64,000 nucleotides of DNA from Symbiodinium natans (taxonomy: Eukaryota > Sar > Dinophyceae > Suessiales > Symbiodiniaceae), in the NCBI GenBank assembly GCA_905221605.1, contig CAJNDS010001502.1:534001-598000 (forward strand), read 5' to 3'. Of the stretch, positions 1 to 10,014 are shown in pieces. Every line of letters begins with the position of its first letter. Within the stretch, counting starts at the first letter, position 1. Both the position numbers and the translations under genes were made by a program. The notes beneath the pieces were generated by a model, which ran no database searches, had not been told where the DNA came from, and worked only from the letters and a program-made list of their open reading frames with translations.

Positions 1-181
1 GATTTCCTTCTATGTCCCCTTAAAAAAGGAGGCTGCTTGGGGTAGGGGTAGGAAAACGTTCTACGATGCAAAGACTTACTACCACTATTGCATTTGCTTC
101 TCGCACACGCCAGGCGTTAGTGGCTCTGTGCCAAAAAGGACCACTCTGGCCGGATAGGTCTCGGATGGCCAAGCAGCTTGC

Positions 182-911
182 GGGCAGCGCGTTAGATCCA
201 ATTGCTGCAGGCTCGGCGCTCGCCCGACTACACGCTGCACCTCAGGAACACGTGTCCGTGCAGGCATGATTTCGTGGCACAGCCGACCTGAGCCTGACGT
301 CCGGCATGCGGACATGTGTTCTTGGTACCCCCGCCGTAGCGTCAGTGAGAAGTTTGCAGCCACTGAAGCAAAGCTCCTGCACAGTCTGCGAACACCATAG
401 GCATGTTCAGGTTATCCCGAGAACCGACGTCATTCTCAGCTCTTGGGCACCTGCAAGTTGCCGCAGGGCTGTGCTCGGAGCACCTTTCCGATGCCCTCGT
501 CCGTGGCCTACAGGCAATCTGCAAAAGGTCTGCCAGGAAGGGGATCCACTTCAACCGGATTTCTGATTGGCAAGCGCTCTGCTGCTCTGCCCAATCCCTT
601 GCCCAAAGCATCAAGGCCTTGACATTCCAGTAGATGCTAAAGCGCCGCAGGGAGCGGCAGCGCTGGGCCACCGCGATGAGCCCCTGCAGGCAGGGCAAGA
701 CCGTTCTTTGTTCAACCTCCGGCCGGGGCATGATTAGCTGCTGTTCAGTCTGCCCAGAGATATGCGCACACATGCCCATGGCCCATGGCCTTATGGCTGT
801 TGGAACAAAAGTCGGCACCCTGGATTCCCGTGCCTCATCATCTACATCCTGGCATCCATCCAGGTTAAGCGCTTCCAGCGTTGGGAGCACGGGCAGCGCC
901 TTGAGAGTCTC
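182..911 (-). CDS. Leucine-rich-repeat protein (FBXL/AMN1-like), partial, five small exons
   Basis: No single open frame spans this gene, but five short exons splice into one continuous cysteine-type LRR protein. Exons on the minus strand: 911-834 (26 codons, contains LEALNLDGCQDVDDE), 683-618 (22 codons, GLIAVAQRCRSLRRF then YWNVK), 507-451 (19 codons, ATDEGIGKVLRAQPCGNLQ), 376-329 (16 codons, ELCFSGCKLLTDATAG) and 234-182 (RVVGRAPSLQQLDLTRC). Introns 1 and 2 start with GC, introns 3 and 4 with GT, and the donor after exon 5 is GC (GCAAGC); the four acceptors are AG. GC-AG introns are known from dinoflagellate genes. The joined protein keeps the LRR period across every junction, which is the main support for the model. 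LRR-CC proteins usually recognise substrates for SCF ubiquitin ligases, but no F-box is visible, so the partner is unknown. The true start lies upstream of 911 and was not found; the 3' end probably lies beyond the left edge. Confidence 0.72.
684..833 (-). other. GC-AG intron of the LRR gene
   Basis: On the minus strand the upstream exon ends in GATGAG and the intron begins GC; it ends CCTGCAG before GGGCTC. Removing these 150 bases joins DVDDE to GLIAVAQRC, restoring the usual LRR reading (D-E-G-L). Confidence 0.65.
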
Positions 912-1479
912 CTGGCTTGTTGCAGCTGCTTGCAGGACGTCACTGTTTGCTGCGCTCGCAAATATCGGAATGCCCCCCCCCTTGCGAGGACCCTCAAGAC
1001 TCGAAACAGGAGACCCCCAAATTTCGGAAAGCCCTATGTTTTTCTGCAACCTCCCAGGGACTGGGACTTCCCAAACGGGGCTGCAAATTTCCCAAAGCCC
1101 TGAGCCGAGGGTCGTTTGTGATGGATCGGCAGAAGGATGCATCAATCTCCCGAATGCTGGCTCCTCAACAAAATCTACACAACAGGAGCCAAACGGGGCC
1201 AAGGAGGGCATGCCAGGTGTGTCTGCCGAACTTTCTGGAATCCTGTACCATCTGGCGGTTCCGGGAATTTCAGGACACTTGTGGTTTCTACGACAATGAA
1301 GTTGGGAGTTGAGGCCTGGGGCCTCCAACTCCAAACCCCAAGCCCTAGACAGCACACGAATGCCCAGAACGCTAGACCGCCCAATCCCTCAAGACCTCAC
1401 CGAGGAAAATGGTAGGCGATTGAATGTTCCAGGGTGGCCGAGCAGGGGGGGGGAGGGGGCGGGAAAAAGTGCAAGACCA
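912..1479. other. Region upstream of the LRR exons, no gene recognised
   Basis: Open frames run through here on both strands but start at non-ATG codons and show no domain. A missing first exon of the LRR gene may lie here, but I could not identify it. A G-rich run sits at 1444-1461. Confidence 0.4.
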
Positions 1480-1532
1480 CTTGCAGGTTCATGGGTAGTT
1501 ATACGTCGGATAGCTAGCCCTGAACCTCCAAG
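1480..1532. repeat. Family C inverted-repeat element, short copy
   Basis: The left end reads CTTGCAGGTTCATGGGTAGTT and the right end TGAACCTCCAAG, so the ends are imperfect inverted copies. The same ends bound the longer copy at 12880-13078. At 53 bp this is probably an internally deleted member. Confidence 0.55.
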
Positions 1533-1621
1533 CACGGTAGGCACACTTCACTTCTCCCCCCCTGTTTCACCTCGGTCGGTGATCTGCAAGTCCACCAGGC
1601 GCAAAAGCGCCTCAGGGAGTG

Positions 1622-1790
1622 ACGGGTTGGGGCTTCTTGGGGCTTCTTCCTTGGGGCTTCTTTGGCTTCTTAGAGCTTCTTACTTGGGTTTCTTAGGCTT
1701 CTTAGGGCTTCTTACACCTTCCTAAACCTCCTTATAGCTTCTTAGTGCTTCTTAGGGCTTTCTTAGGGCTTCCTCGTGCTCCTTAGGACT
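1622..1790 (+). repeat. Degenerate decamer tandem repeat, CTTCTTAGGG type
   Basis: A run of imperfect 9-11-bp units built around GGGCTTCTT and CTTCTTAGGG. It resembles a drifted relative of the TTTAGGG heptamer with a CTTC insertion. Open frames through it are repeat artefacts. Confidence 0.7.
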
Positions 1791-1974
1791 CCGGGCTCCG
1801 GCTCGAGGACCCCCAGGCTCCGAGCCTCGGCGGCGCCCGCGCCAAAGGCCTGGAGCCGCAGCGTGCGCAAGGCCAGGCGGCAGAGGCCGCCGCAGGCAGC
1901 TGACAGGGAGAGCGAGGGGTTGCTGCGTGCTCAGTGTATAATATGTGTAATATGTATACTAGATTCTTTACTCT

Positions 1975-2165
1975 ATGCATATATATATATATATGTATGT
2001 ATGTGTGTGTGTGTATGTATGTGTAAATGTATATGCATGTGTATATGCATATGCAGATGTATATGTGTATGCGTACGTATATGTGTATGCGTATGTATAT
2101 GTATATGTATATGTGTATGTATGTATGTATGTATGCGTATGTGTATGTGTATATATGTATATATG
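1975..2165. repeat. TATG/TGTA microsatellite
   Basis: About 190 bp of alternating purine-pyrimidine TATG, TGTG and TATA units. Tyr/Ile/His/Thr-rich frames on both strands are artefacts. Such tracts can adopt non-B DNA. Confidence 0.9.
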
Positions 2166-2481
2166 GTGCTGTTGCCGACCCGAGGAATTCTCCAGCATCC
2201 CTTCCTGACCTGCCATGCACACGTCTGGCTGACGGTCATTGCAAAATGGGTGCCTGAGGCCAGCGAGAGGCGGAACACATCCTTGGCACAACAGGGTTTA
2301 GGGGTTTAGGGTTTGGGGTAGCACGCTGAAGAGACCAGGAGTAGACTCCTCACATCCCCCCCGACCGACAAGACCACATCCCGCTCTCAAGATCTGGACC
2401 ATCTAATTTCCCACCTCTTCTACTGCTCAAATTGTAGCGCGGGGGCCTTGATTCGACTCAGTCTACTTAATTGTACATACA

Positions 2482-2571
2482 CCCCAAACCCTAAACCCTA
2501 AACCCTAAACCCTAAACCCTAAACCCTAAACCCTAAACCCTAAACCCTAAACCCTAAACCCCTAAACACTA
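2482..2571 (-). repeat. Interstitial telomere-type tract, CCCTAAA
   Basis: About twelve near-perfect CCCTAAA units, with drift at the right end (CCCCTAAACACTAAATCCC). It faces the TTTAGGG tract at 2665-2819 in the orientation that true ends of a linear chromosome would have. Confidence 0.95.
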
Positions 2572-2664
2572 AATCCCCCGAGCCGCTTGAAACCCAACTG
2601 TCCGGGAGTCAAGGACACTGTTGGCTCCTGACACCGAAGGGTTTTTTCCCACCCGTGCAAGCGT

Positions 2665-2819
2665 TGGGTTTAGGGTTTAGGGTTTAGGGTTTAGGGTTTA
2701 GGGTTTAGGGTTTAGGGTTTAGGGTTTAGGGTGTAGGGTGTAGGGTGTAGGGTTTAGGGTTTAGGGTTTAGGGTTTAGGGCGGTTTAGGGCGGGTTAGGG
2801 CCGTTTAGTGTTTAGGGTT
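2665..2819 (+). repeat. Interstitial telomere-type tract, TTTAGGG
   Basis: About twenty TTTAGGG units with three GTGTAGG variants in the middle and CGGTTTAGGG/CGGGTTAGGG variants at the right end. With the opposite tract at 2482-2571 it bounds only about 95 bp of unique sequence. Confidence 0.95.
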
Positions 2820-3502
2820 AGGGTCTCGGGTAAGCGTAAGCCCACATTACATGGCCACTGCCTCCAAGGGGCATCGACTGGGAGGCAGCAAATGAGCTCT
2901 TTCGCCAATTCGCCCAAACCTGCTGGTGCCGGCACGGGGCTACACCACCGCAAGGCGACGCAAGAACTCAGAGACCTGTACCTCTTGATATAGGGATGCC
3001 ATTATGTTCCCGACGCTCCACGTAAAGCCTCTTTTGGAAGTATGCATTTACCAACAGAAATTCACAGCTTCAGCGTAGCCAAGCAGTCGCAAGCCGGCCT
3101 AGCAAGTGGCAGTGAGCCATCAAGCAGAAGCATTCGGCTCTCCATCATCAAACATCAAAACGACGTCGAAAGGCCGAAAGGCCCAAATTGTCAAAGAATC
3201 AGCTTATCAGTGTGGAAAGATGAACTGCTCCCTTCTGTAGCTGACATTGTAATCTGAGTGGCGGGCTGTGCGTTTTGTCAGCCCGTCACACTTGCGTAGC
3301 TTGGGCCAAGCGCATCACTTGTCCAGTGGCGGCGAAAAATCACCAACAATTTGCCTCGAACCTAAACGTGGCAGCCCACTCCACAAACCGAAGAAAGCCA
3401 CAGCAATGAGTGAATGGGCCCTTTGGGCCGTAAGTTTGCAAAGGTAACCTGGCATGCCGCACATCTGCTGGAACCTCAGATCCCGGCCTCCTTTCTCATA
3501 GC
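2820..3502. other. Non-coding stretch
   Basis: Only short unrelated open frames (under 75 codons), none with a recognised motif. No RNA gene was seen. Confidence 0.5.
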
Positions 3503-3598
3503 TTGGGATGTTCCCCCTCATACGAACAGTCCTTAAAATAGGGCTTTTAATAAATAGGGGGGGTACTATAATCCCTACTGCCACGGGGGACATCCCAA
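3503..3598. repeat. Family B inverted-repeat element, copy 1
   Basis: The left end is TTGGGATGTTCCCCCT and the right end GGGGGACATCCCAA, near-perfect inverted copies. The interior carries ACAGTCCTTA and ATCCCTACTG, shared with the copies at 9914, 13277 and 20223. The whole unit is 96 bp and could fold as a hairpin: a MITE-like element without a gene. Confidence 0.8.
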
Positions 3599-5174
3599 CT
3601 TACGGCGCTTTATGATACCTTACGTTACCTGTAGCCCAAGAAACCCTACCTTTTTGGGGATTTCTTCTTATTATGATTGCCTTCTACGTCCCCTCAAAAA
3701 AGAAGGGATGTTGTTTGGGGTGCAGGCAGGGTTTAGGTTTAGGGTTTCTTGCCGCCCGCCAAGCAGACTAGCCACACTGCAGGGTAACAATCTTCGGGAT
3801 GACTGAGACAAAAGAAGGATGCGTTCGTCTCGTCAGTGGAAAATCCAGAGCACGTGACCACGAAGGTTTAGGGTTTAGGATGTTGGGTTTGGGGTTTAGG
3901 GTACCCCGTGCTTTATGAAGCCCTACGCCCCCAAGATGGTCTTGGAGCAAGCGCCGCCCGGGCGGCGGTCTGAGTAGTCGATCAGCAGCTCCTCCCCCTC
4001 CTGCGAAACGCCCATGCGAGAGGGCACAATCTCTGTTGCGGGTCTCTCCTTAGCTTTCCTTGAAGGCTTAGGACGGAGCACTTTGGGGGAACCCCTAAGC
4101 CGCGGCGCGGAAAGAAACATGCCTCTTCAGTCGTAAGCCCGAAGAACCGCTGCACCCGGGCCTCGATTGCTCTGGCTGCCGAGAAGTGCACGCAGACGCC
4201 ACCATCTCCACCCTGGCTGGGAAGTACGGGGGCAGACGTGCGATTTCTTGCCAAGTGGGGAGGAAACTTCAAAGCTGAACTACTATATGGCCCTCCGTCT
4301 CAACCGTGCCATTCCGACGTCGCGCGCATCCTCAGGAGGTGAGCAAAGAGCCTCGCGGCAGAAACTTATACAGGGATCGGACTACGGTTGAGCCTGCTGA
4401 TCTCTGAATGCCACGTCGTAGCACTTCCTACCGCTTTGTGTGCGTCACACTCTCATGTGCGCCAGCAACATCCATCAAACTCAAGACCCTGATGCTTGCC
4501 ACCATGCAGCATAACTCAGATTCGCGCCGCCACACCTTGCAAGCAAGTCGCTCAAAGCAGGGCTCTCTCTGGCGTCCAACGCCCGACTGAGTCGAAAGCT
4601 GGTCCCTGGATACTTGCATCATCTTTGCCTCACAACTTGGCCAATTCGCATTGCTGAAAAACATGTTCAGACACGACCTTGACTGACATCATGGCTACTG
4701 CAAGCCAGGGACGTGATTGTACAGCATCCCAAAGCCCAGGACGCAAAGGAGAGTGTCCCCATCTGCGCCACCTGGGCAATGCGACTGCGCGTGTCAGTGG
4801 CCCATCTTCCTGCAGATGTAGATGTTGAAGGTGTACTTCGGATCAAGGGCGAAGCAACTGCATGTACTTACCTTCCTTGGAGTGGGGCTTGCTACGGCCA
4901 ACAGCTTTTTTCACCACTGCCAGGAGGCATTCGCCTCGTCCTCGGCTCTCACCAGCACGGTGAGAAAGACTTGCTGCAAGCAGCTTTGCAACAAGCCATT
5001 TGTGATCCCCTGCCAGTTGCTGCATCCGCTGTTCTGCACTCTTCTTGCGCACTTGTTGCTCATGCCTTGCCGGGCGGCACTGGACAGCCCTATTGGCTTG
5101 CGGCACAGCCTCCATTGAGCCTGCTTCTTGCCGGCAAATAACGAAGCCTCCCGCCCATTTGCGTCAACGCCGAC
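3599..5174. other. Non-coding stretch with scattered TTTAGGG remnants
   Basis: Short TTTAGGG remnants occur near 3728-3750 and 3866-3902. Open frames up to 142 codons at 4713-5141 have no recognisable domain and compete with equally long frames on both strands, so I do not call them genes. Confidence 0.5.
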
Positions 5175-5690
5175 TCATCCCCTTGCATAGTACACACACA
5201 CACATGGCAGCAACATTCCCAGGTGTCCGTGGGCATTGGCGAATGGCGACTTCATTGATTTCGCGCATTCTGCCACGCGCCCAGGGACTACTCTCCAGAC
5301 CAATGCATGCATCGACATTTGTGGTAGTAGACTGGTGCTGCGCATTCCCAGGGGGAGGCATATGGTGAGACGCCCAAGTCTCTCATATGAGAGAAGGGCC
5401 TGGAAGTCAGCTATTCTGGGGAATCTGTGATTGAGGGGCAGGCGTGCTGCGAGTGCGTCACTTCGGCCCTTCAGATGGTACTTCGTCAGAACCTCAGGCA
5501 AAGCATTGACATCCGCAACCCAGCAACTCAGCGGGCACGACAGCCAGGCACCCGATGTCATCGCCAAGCGGCAATTGGGTGTGGATTCTTCTGGGAGGAC
5601 GATGGGCTTGTGCAGGAAAATCTGCTGATCTGGCATGCTAACGTCGTCCAGTGAGTCCACAAAATCCAGGTGAAAGTCCTCCAGCGTCAT
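5175..5690 (-). CDS. Unrecognised open frame or exon
   Basis: A minus-strand frame of 171 codons starts at a true ATG (5690). Its first 80 residues look protein-like: acidic start MTLEDFHLDFVDSLDD, then QQIFLHKPIVLPEEST and NALPEVLTKYHLKGRSDA. The second half looks less convincing and may be intron or downstream sequence, ending in a CA microsatellite near 5200. I recognise no family. It could be the 5' exon of a decayed gene. Confidence 0.25.
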   Translation of the reverse strand: MTLEDFHLDFVDSLDDVSMPDQQIFLHKPIVLPEESTPNCRLAMTSGAWLSCPLSCWVADVNALPEVLTKYHLKGRSDALAARLPLNHRFPRIADFQALLSYERLGRLTICLPLGMRSTSLLPQMSMHALVWRVVPGRVAECAKSMKSPFANAHGHLGMLLPCVCVYYARG

Positions 5691-6508
5691 GTTAGGTCAG
5701 GGGCGCATCGGGATGCGAACCATCCTATGCACAGCCTGCTAGCCAGCATCGGACTGCAACAGCTGCAAATCTAGTAGGTTGCCATGCAAGACTCGGATAA
5801 TGTGATGTCATTCGAGTCGTGCCCAAACCTTCAGGGACAGTCTTAACTGCCAGCACGTCGACGTTAAAGCTGTGAGCTATAGCCTGTGTGCCATCTATCC
5901 CATCGACAGCCCGACACAAGCCCGACTGCACGCAAAAGGACGAATTGTGCTCAATGCGTCCGTTTTCCTGCGGACCGGAAAACGGACCTGATGGCAACCC
6001 GAATAGACTTAGAGCACTCTCTGCGGCCATGAGGCTCTCCAATATGAAAGCAGGGACAAGGTCCCCCCCCCCCCCCCCCCTTGGGTCGAGTCTTGCAGCT
6101 TAGGGGCGGATTTTCGAGTTCTTTTGCCACCTCGTTCAGGCACCACAAGCTTTCGAAGAGCAGAAAGCACCTGTCGGCATGCAGAGCAGATGAGCCGAAG
6201 CATCACAACCCAGCAGAATCACCAAGACCACAACTTAGTTGTCCAGTAACTTGGGGGAACTAAAGGTTAACCTTGGGGATTATAAGGGGAAGATACTGTT
6301 AAAGGTTACCTACTCTACTATACTAGGACAAGTACAATTAGAATTTTGAGACTGCATGTCTCTTGATGAGCCAACCCACTTAAGATCTGGCCCTACGAAA
6401 CTGCCGCCACTGCGCATGTGCAACATTCTGCTGCAAACTGGGAGCCCTAAACCCTTTTTGCCCCATGGCCCATGTCTCTCTGACGCGCCTGGCTCCGAAA
6501 ACTCGAAA
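5691..6508. other. Non-coding stretch with poly(C) run
   Basis: Contains a C-run of about 18 at 6063-6080 and an A/T-richer patch at 6240-6350 with repeated GGTTAACC/AAAGGTTA motifs. No gene seen. Confidence 0.5.
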
Positions 6509-7465
6509 CCCTAAACCCTAAACCCTAAACCCTAAACCTTAGGAGCGAGGGGCAGGATGGGCCCTGCGACGGCCGAGCGCGTAAAGACGATGACATAGAC
6601 CGGGATGAACACTGAAAACCTGACACGCGGATGAAGGGGGCGGAGCTTTCTTTGCGACTTTCGGCCAGGTAGGTTGTCGGCTGATTCTGGTTTCGCCGCC
6701 TGCTGATGCGCACATGACCTGGGAAGATTCGCGCACGCAGGATTCGTGCGCTGACACCTTCGTAATCCTGAAAGAACCCTCAACCCCAATGGAGTCGAGG
6801 CAAAAGCCCTGAACCCCAACACCTTTAAGCTACAAACACCCTCAGCCCTGAAAGTCCGAAGCTTTAAAAACACGATCTTACCTGGCGGTGGTAGGTGCAA
6901 AAAAATCTTGTGCAGAAGCCCTGAAGCCTAAAGCCGTAGCCTAAAACAAAGCCAGAAAGCTCGAAAACATTTTAAACACTGAATCCCAAACAACGAAGCC
7001 CTAAACCCTCAACACTCTAAAGGCTAAAAACTTCGATCATGAAACCCTCGGCCCTGAAAACTCTGATTGGAGTGCAAAAGCCTATGTAAAACCCTACACC
7101 CTAAAGCCTGGAAACGCTCGAAGCCCCAAAAACCGGTGTCTAACCATGAACACTGTCGGCCCTGAGTGGTGTGCAAAACCCCTAAACCCTGAAGTCTTCA
7201 ACCAACCCTGAGCCCTGAAACCCTAAATACAGCCGACATTGCAGGCTTTGGGCCACTTTGGGTGCCCATGCAGGTGCCCATGCATGCCACAGATGCCCAG
7301 CAAGTTTGGGGAGGCCCACGCTTCTGCCGCCGCCAAGAAACGCCACCAGCAACATTCCCAGCAGCTGCGCAAAGGGCAGCGGGAAGGGAACATCGGCTAT
7401 CTTGAGGCAGTTGTTGAAGCCCAGCCTGATTAGGGTTTAGGGCTTAGGGTTTAGGGTTTAGGGGG
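6509..7465 (-). repeat. Decayed CCCTAAA-derived region
   Basis: Begins with four clean CCCTAAA units (6509-6539). From 6770 to 7230 it is full of drifted units such as AACCCTCAACCCC, AAGCCCTGAACCCC, GAAACCCTCGGCCCTGAAA and AAACCCTAAATAC, and ends with a short TTTAGGG tract in the other orientation (7433-7463). It looks like an old heptamer array eroded by point mutation. The open frames inside are not genes. Confidence 0.65.
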
Positions 7466-9913
7466 TAAGGGTTGAAATGCTTGGGTTGAGTGTGCAGGGC
7501 ATAGGGGTGCTCTTGCAAAACAACCTTTACCAAGGTGGCGTACCTGCACCCGAACAGGGGAGACCCGGGAAGCGCCATTGTGGAGAGTCAGTTCTCATAG
7601 CCTATGTTTCTCCAGTGCCCCACAGTGTGCTCGGCAACAACAGACAGCTTTAGCAGTAGTGACAAAGGGGACTACTGCTTGAACAGAGTGATTTAAAACA
7701 TCAGGACATGCTGACACAGCCAAGTCGCATGCCGTTGGAGAGCTCCTCTTGCAATTCGTCTCCCGAGAAAGCAGAAGAGTACTGTAGCAAACTCTGTGTG
7801 TGCGCATGAACTTTCGTGAGAATGCTAGTCGTTTAACATCAACAACCAGCGTGGCTTTAAAGGGTTCGCGGATCGAAGAACAGCGAACTTGAGAGGTGCT
7901 CGAGGCTGCGACCAATCAGAATACCATACCGGGGTGGTAAGCCTGTCTAAACCCAGAAATCGCTCGAACAACTCACTTTTTTACATCCAGGCCTCTGAAG
8001 TCTGCCGGGTAAGTATGCTGACACACAGGCGCGAAGCACAAACCCAGCACTCGTGGCTAGGGAACAACTCACTTACAAGCGGCTAACAGAACGACGAAGC
8101 AAACAATTGCATCATATCCAGCTCAGCCTGAACCATATACCCTAAACCCTTTCAACCCAGGACTGCCCTTTTGCCGGAGGACTCTCTACCCAGGACTGCC
8201 CTAAATGCTAAAGCCGGGACGACATGCGATTCGGTTACCTGCCGTTTCGGCGTGACCCAACTTTCGCAGGCAAAGATTGCTGGTATGGTTGCCCACAAGT
8301 GCCTATATATTTTCTCTCCTCTGCACCAAACCCCTCAGGCTAGATTACGACAATGCAGAGGATGTATCCCCAAGCCCTGTAGCCCATCGGCATGCAGTAT
8401 GCTGGTCCTGGTACATTCGGGACTGGATTGGCGGTGCAATGTCGATGTCTTTCATGGCATCCGCCAGGTCCCAAATAATCCAGTACATGACTGTGGCCAC
8501 GACGTCCTTACGCGGGTTTGTGCTCCTAAGCGCCCTTTTGACAGCACGACCTGTTGTTACACATGACACGCTTCTCCTCGATTCTCCACCCTATTGCCAT
8601 CGCAAATCTTGATGATTACAAGAATATGTTACGCCTTGAGTAGATTCCAGACTCACCACTGTCTTTCTCAACGAGGCGCAAAGCTCCGGGCCAGAAGCCG
8701 GATCTGGTCATCCGAAGGTCTGGCAAAGACGACGTAGAGCCCCTCGTCCGTCTTGTTCCGGTCGTGGTCCTGTCGCTCCTTGGGCCGTTCTTGAGCTCGG
8801 TGCTTCTTTGGTGGTTTTGCTTAGTGGGTTTAGCCAGGTATGTTGGGTTGAGGTACCCTCAAGGGAACTTAGGCCCAACGTGGCAAGGAAACCTGTGACG
8901 GCGTTTGCAAGTTGCACTCAAGTGCAAACTTCCAGGCTGATGCTGGGATGAATGTCCAAGGAGTTATTCCGAGGTTAACAGGTTAATGCCCAGGGAGAGA
9001 ATGTAGCAGGGCCGGCAAAATTGGCCTGAGATATCGAGCCAGTTGGTTCGCAAATTGCAAAAACACAAAAGAGGCATCCGGCAAAGGCTTCCAATCAGTC
9101 AGCACATGTAGATGCACATTCGCGTTATCGTGCTCATCATTGTCTGCTAAAGCCGGCCGACTTCAGGGATCGTGAGAGGATGCTTCTTCGCTGTTACAGT
9201 GGGGCGTAGTAGGAAATCAAAAGCAGAACCTAACACACAAAAAACGCATCACATCACGAGCAGATGAGGTGCCGTATACAGGGACCCAACACAGGAGTGT
9301 ATAGGAGCCTGGCTCATGAACTCTCCCCTCCCAATGCCCCCAGGTCTCGACCATTGAGGGCATCGCAAAGTTCTTCATCTCCTTGTCCACCCGCATGGTC
9401 GCCCGCGTCCTCGCCCTGGCCAGTGGCGGACAACAATAATACAAACCCAGCCGCTTTGAGGGTTGTAGTTTGCGGAGGAGGGATGTTTCAGGCTTCCGTG
9501 ACACGCTTCAAGGCTGAAGCGAGGTTTTCGGCTGCCAAGACCAGTGAAGTAAAAGATCCACGTTTCATGACTCCTACAACACAAGGAACCCAAAAACCTT
9601 CAGCAATTGGCTGGGAAAATAGCGGGAAAACCCCTGCACAAAGACCATTCGTGGCTTTGCCCCTCCACGGGCATGCACAAAGATCCACTTACAATGTCCA
9701 AAAGTCCTGAAGGAAGGAGCGTCCAAGGGGTTTAGGTAAGCTACTCATAAGTCTGGTACTTATACTTATAACCCTCGTAGCCCTACATACAACTACCCAT
9801 GAAGCTCCAAGTAGGGTTCCCTCCAATCCACGCCTGCTGACGGTCACTTCTTCCATGCGCTGGTTGTCTCCTCGGTGAACATCAAGGACAAAACCATTTG
9901 GGCCAGGTAGTAT
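7466..9913. other. Non-coding stretch with possible exon scraps
   Basis: A minus-strand patch at about 8500-8400 reads DVVATVMYWIIWDLADAMK then DIDIAPPIQSRMYQ, which looks protein-like, but I cannot assign it or find its neighbours. Other frames (for example 9264-9710, 148 codons) show no motif. Confidence 0.35.
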
Positions 9914-10014
9914 TTGGGATGTTCCCCCTTATACTAACAGTCCTTAACAGGGATTCTAATAAGGGGTACTACAGTCCCTATTAAGGACTGCCAGTAGAAC
10001 GGGGGATATCCCAA
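9914..10014. repeat. Family B inverted-repeat element, copy 2
   Basis: TTGGGATGTTCCCCCTTATA at the left and GGGGGATATCCCAA at the right. The interior has ACAGTCCTTAACAGGGATT and its near-inverse CCCTATTAAGGACTG, so the element is palindromic over most of its 101 bp. The arm of a family C copy (CTACCCATGAAGCTCCAAG, 9795-9813) lies about 100 bp to the left. Confidence 0.82.

Noticed and set aside
342-1355. A single 337-codon minus-strand gene
   Set aside because: The frame starts at a non-ATG codon and reads through introns; the spliced small-exon model explains the LRR motifs better.
1776-2309. Tyr/Cys/Val-rich frames
   Set aside because: Translation of the TATG/TGTA microsatellite.
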